From Taklimakanibacter sp050246735 (GTDB lineage Bacteria > Pseudomonadota > Alphaproteobacteria > Rhizobiales > Aestuariivirgaceae), in NCBI GenBank assembly GCA_050246735.1, contig JBFWVM010000006.1:1-64000 (forward strand): a DNA stretch of 64,000 nt, given 5' to 3'. The notes under the pieces were generated by a model. It was not told the DNA's origin. It did no database searches and saw only the letters and a program-made list of their open reading frames with translations. Within the stretch, counting starts at the first letter, position 1. Every line of letters begins with the position of its first letter. Both the position numbers and the translations under genes were made by a program. Positions 62,258 through 64,000 of the stretch are shown one piece after another.

Positions 62258-62987
62258 CGAAGGCGCAACGCCGGAACTCCAGACGGGCCGGAGCGGCATC
62301 GTCTTCATCTGCACGGGTGAATTCTACACGGACAGGGCGCTCGAGGCGGCCGAGTCGGTCCGCCGGTCGAACCCTCGAATCCCCATGGTCTTGTTCACGG
62401 ACCAGACTATCAGGTCGGAGCTCTTCGTCTCGATCGAAAGGATCACAGACCCGCATATGCGGTCGAAGATCGACTATCTCGACAAATCGCCTTTCGACCT
62501 GACGCTCTATCTCGACACGGATGTGCGCGTGATCGGCGATATCTCGGATATGTTCGGGCTGCTGGAGAAATACGAAATGGCCGGCGCGCATGTCCGCGCC
62601 CGGGCCAAGCCCCGCCGGCTCAAATCCTGGCGGCTCAGCCTGCCCAGGACGTTCCCGCAGATCAATTGCGGAGTCCTGCTCTACAAGAAGTGCGAAGCCA
62701 CCTCCAGGCTGTTCAGGGACTGGCAGGCCGCCTATCGCGAAGCGAAGCTCGAGGGCGACCAATTGACCTTCAGAGAGACGTTGTGGCGATCCGACGTCAA
62801 GTTCTACGTCCTGGCGCCGGAATACAATATGCGGAGCTCGGCGTTGCTCACTCTGCTCAGCAAGGAGCCGCGTCCGGTGATACTGCACAAGCGGAGCTAT
62901 CACTTCGGACGCTGGGTTCTCTTCAAGAACTGGCTGAAGACTCGCGGCAGACCGGGGGCCCGCCCGATTTCCGCCCGGCGGCAATAG
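62250..62987 (+). CDS. Putative glycosyltransferase, GT8-like
   Basis: This 245-aa protein has GIVFICTGEFYTDRALEAAE at the N terminus and a DxD motif in LTLYLDTDVRVIGDI near residue 90. INCGVLLYKK and EGDQLTFRE, near residues 143 and 170, fit the GT-A donor pocket. The start overlaps the end of the family 4 gene (ATGAGTAA), so it was chosen over a longer reading. The donor sugar is unknown. Confidence 0.85.
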   Translation: MSNEGATPELQTGRSGIVFICTGEFYTDRALEAAESVRRSNPRIPMVLFTDQTIRSELFVSIERITDPHMRSKIDYLDKSPFDLTLYLDTDVRVIGDISDMFGLLEKYEMAGAHVRARAKPRRLKSWRLSLPRTFPQINCGVLLYKKCEATSRLFRDWQAAYREAKLEGDQLTFRETLWRSDVKFYVLAPEYNMRSSALLTLLSKEPRPVILHKRSYHFGRWVLFKNWLKTRGRPGARPISARRQ

Positions 62988-62990
62988 TGG

Positions 62991-63902
62991 TCAGAGCAGA
63001 TTGATCCCTTTGATGGTTTCCAGCCGCCTCTGGGGCGATTTGGCCGGATCCGCCATCTGCTCGATTGTCGTCTCGAATGTCTGCTCGAGCGCATAGCGCC
63101 CGGCGAGCGCTGCATGCAGGACGCTGTCGGTAAAGCAGAGCCAGACCGAATTGGGCGGGAACTCCACCCTGGTCTGCGGCGAGTTCGCCTGGAAGTCGTC
63201 GTCGAGCTTACCCAGGTCGTGCAGATGGATCATGATGTGGTCGTAGTGCGAGCGCTTCCAGTGCGTCCTGCGAAGCAAATTCAGGAGAGCGAATTCCCCG
63301 GGATAGGGGGCTCGGATCTTGTCCAGGTAGCGCCGGGCATAGTCGCCGAAATCTCCTCCGACATTCCAGACGCGCGGCTCGCCGAACGGATTGATGTTGT
63401 TGAAGACGCGAAGAATCCGCCGGTTGACCATCGGCCTGCGAATGAATGCGTCCGCATGCAGGCGCGTATCGTCGAAGCGGTACTGGCTCTTGTCGCCGAC
63501 CTTGCCCAGCTTGGCGCGCGACTTGATCTCGACCGGTCGGAAGGTGGTGCGCTGGGGCTCGAACGCCCTGCCGCGTTCGCCGAACAGCTTCTCCAGCCAG
63601 GCCAGCGATTCCGACTTGTAGCGCGCCAACAGCCGATTGACCGCGTCGACATAGGGCGACGATTGGTTCACGCCCGAGGTCTTGTGGAGATAGGGATCGA
63701 GCGTGATGTTCTTCTGAACGCCGTCCGAGAGCTGCGACTTCGGGTCGAGGAGGGCCTTCTCGTCGTCGTGGATCTGAAGGGAAAGTCCTGGCACGAAGAT
63801 CACATTGCTGTTTTCGAGCTCAGCCAGAGCTTCGGCCTGAGCGCGCCCCGTCCAGCTGTCGCTCATGAGAGTGGCGGCCGGGATTTCGACTATCCGTGAC
63901 AC
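62991..63902 (-). CDS. kdoO: Kdo hydroxylase (KdoO), Fe(II)/2-oxoglutarate-dependent
   Basis: This 303-aa protein matches the family that hydroxylates Kdo in the lipopolysaccharide inner core to Ko, a modification that strengthens the outer membrane against acid and peptides. The iron triad is visible as His149-x-Asp151 in TRLHADAF and His263 in DSVLHAAL. The GTG at 63902 has AAGGAG 5 nt upstream, better than the in-frame codon at 63962. It is convergent with the GT8-like gene. Confidence 0.9.
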   Translation of the reverse strand: MSRIVEIPAATLMSDSWTGRAQAEALAELENSNVIFVPGLSLQIHDDEKALLDPKSQLSDGVQKNITLDPYLHKTSGVNQSSPYVDAVNRLLARYKSESLAWLEKLFGERGRAFEPQRTTFRPVEIKSRAKLGKVGDKSQYRFDDTRLHADAFIRRPMVNRRILRVFNNINPFGEPRVWNVGGDFGDYARRYLDKIRAPYPGEFALLNLLRRTHWKRSHYDHIMIHLHDLGKLDDDFQANSPQTRVEFPPNSVWLCFTDSVLHAALAGRYALEQTFETTIEQMADPAKSPQRRLETIKGINLL

Positions 63903-64000
63903 GGGTGCTCCTTCAATTCCATATCGGCGCGTAGCATTACTTTTTTCCGGGAAGCGAATCAACCGCGGGTGGAGCCGCGGCCGACAGCCGTTCGATTAGC

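Overview
This is GC-rich chromosomal DNA from an alphaproteobacterium, most likely of the order Hyphomicrobiales (Rhizobiales). The evidence is the block yacG-maf-infA-phosphatase-UPF0262-DUF2948-murA, a tRNA-His with A73 and no templated G-1, a phasin next to an acetoacetyl-CoA synthetase, NodU-type carbamoyltransferases, and many solute-uptake ABC operons led by GntR regulators. Genus cannot be assigned from the sequence.

Region 1 (1-891) holds the N-terminal part of a leftward gene with a strong ribosome binding site. It encodes a basic, Gly/Ser/Lys-rich protein that passes into about 44 Gly-Asp dipeptides and runs off the window. Region 2 (1266-32492) is metabolic. It has four transport operons: (a) GntR, a small monooxygenase-like protein, an HpcH/HpaI aldolase, a D-2-hydroxyacid dehydrogenase and a MalK-type sugar ABC transporter (8862 to 1266); (b) a ribose/fructose-type ABC transporter with a Gfo/Idh/MocA dehydrogenase and an IolE-like isomerase/dehydratase, probably for inositol-like polyols (14135 to 9150); (c) an N,N-dimethylformamidase-type amidohydrolase with a Liv-type ABC transporter and a divergent AraC regulator (22160 to 14462), in which the amidohydrolase small subunit is continuous in frame with the permease; (d) a GntR regulator divergent from a MalK-type ABC transporter with a ribokinase-family kinase (24071 to 30115). 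A prolyl aminopeptidase-like hydrolase and an FAH-family enzyme follow.

Region 3 (32603-53083) is mostly housekeeping and signalling: a PAS-PAS-GGDEF protein, guanine deaminase with a divergent NCS2 purine permease, the yacG to murA block, two small conserved proteins, a first carbamoyltransferase cassette (SxtJ-like, DUF5989-like, carbamoyltransferase), tRNA-Thr, a nuclease, MoaE, an AsmA-family protein, acetoacetyl-CoA synthetase, a large PAS histidine kinase, a phasin, tRNA-His and a small membrane protein.

Region 4 (53233-63902) looks like an envelope-glycan locus: a CDP-alcohol phosphatidyltransferase, an ELM1-family protein, a membrane-anchored SGNH hydrolase, a second DUF5989-carbamoyltransferase pair, four glycosyltransferases and a Kdo hydroxylase. 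I infer that the two carbamoyltransferase cassettes work on an envelope glycan. The most unusual items are the duplicated carbamoyltransferase modules, the permease/amidohydrolase fusion and the poly(Gly-Asp) protein.
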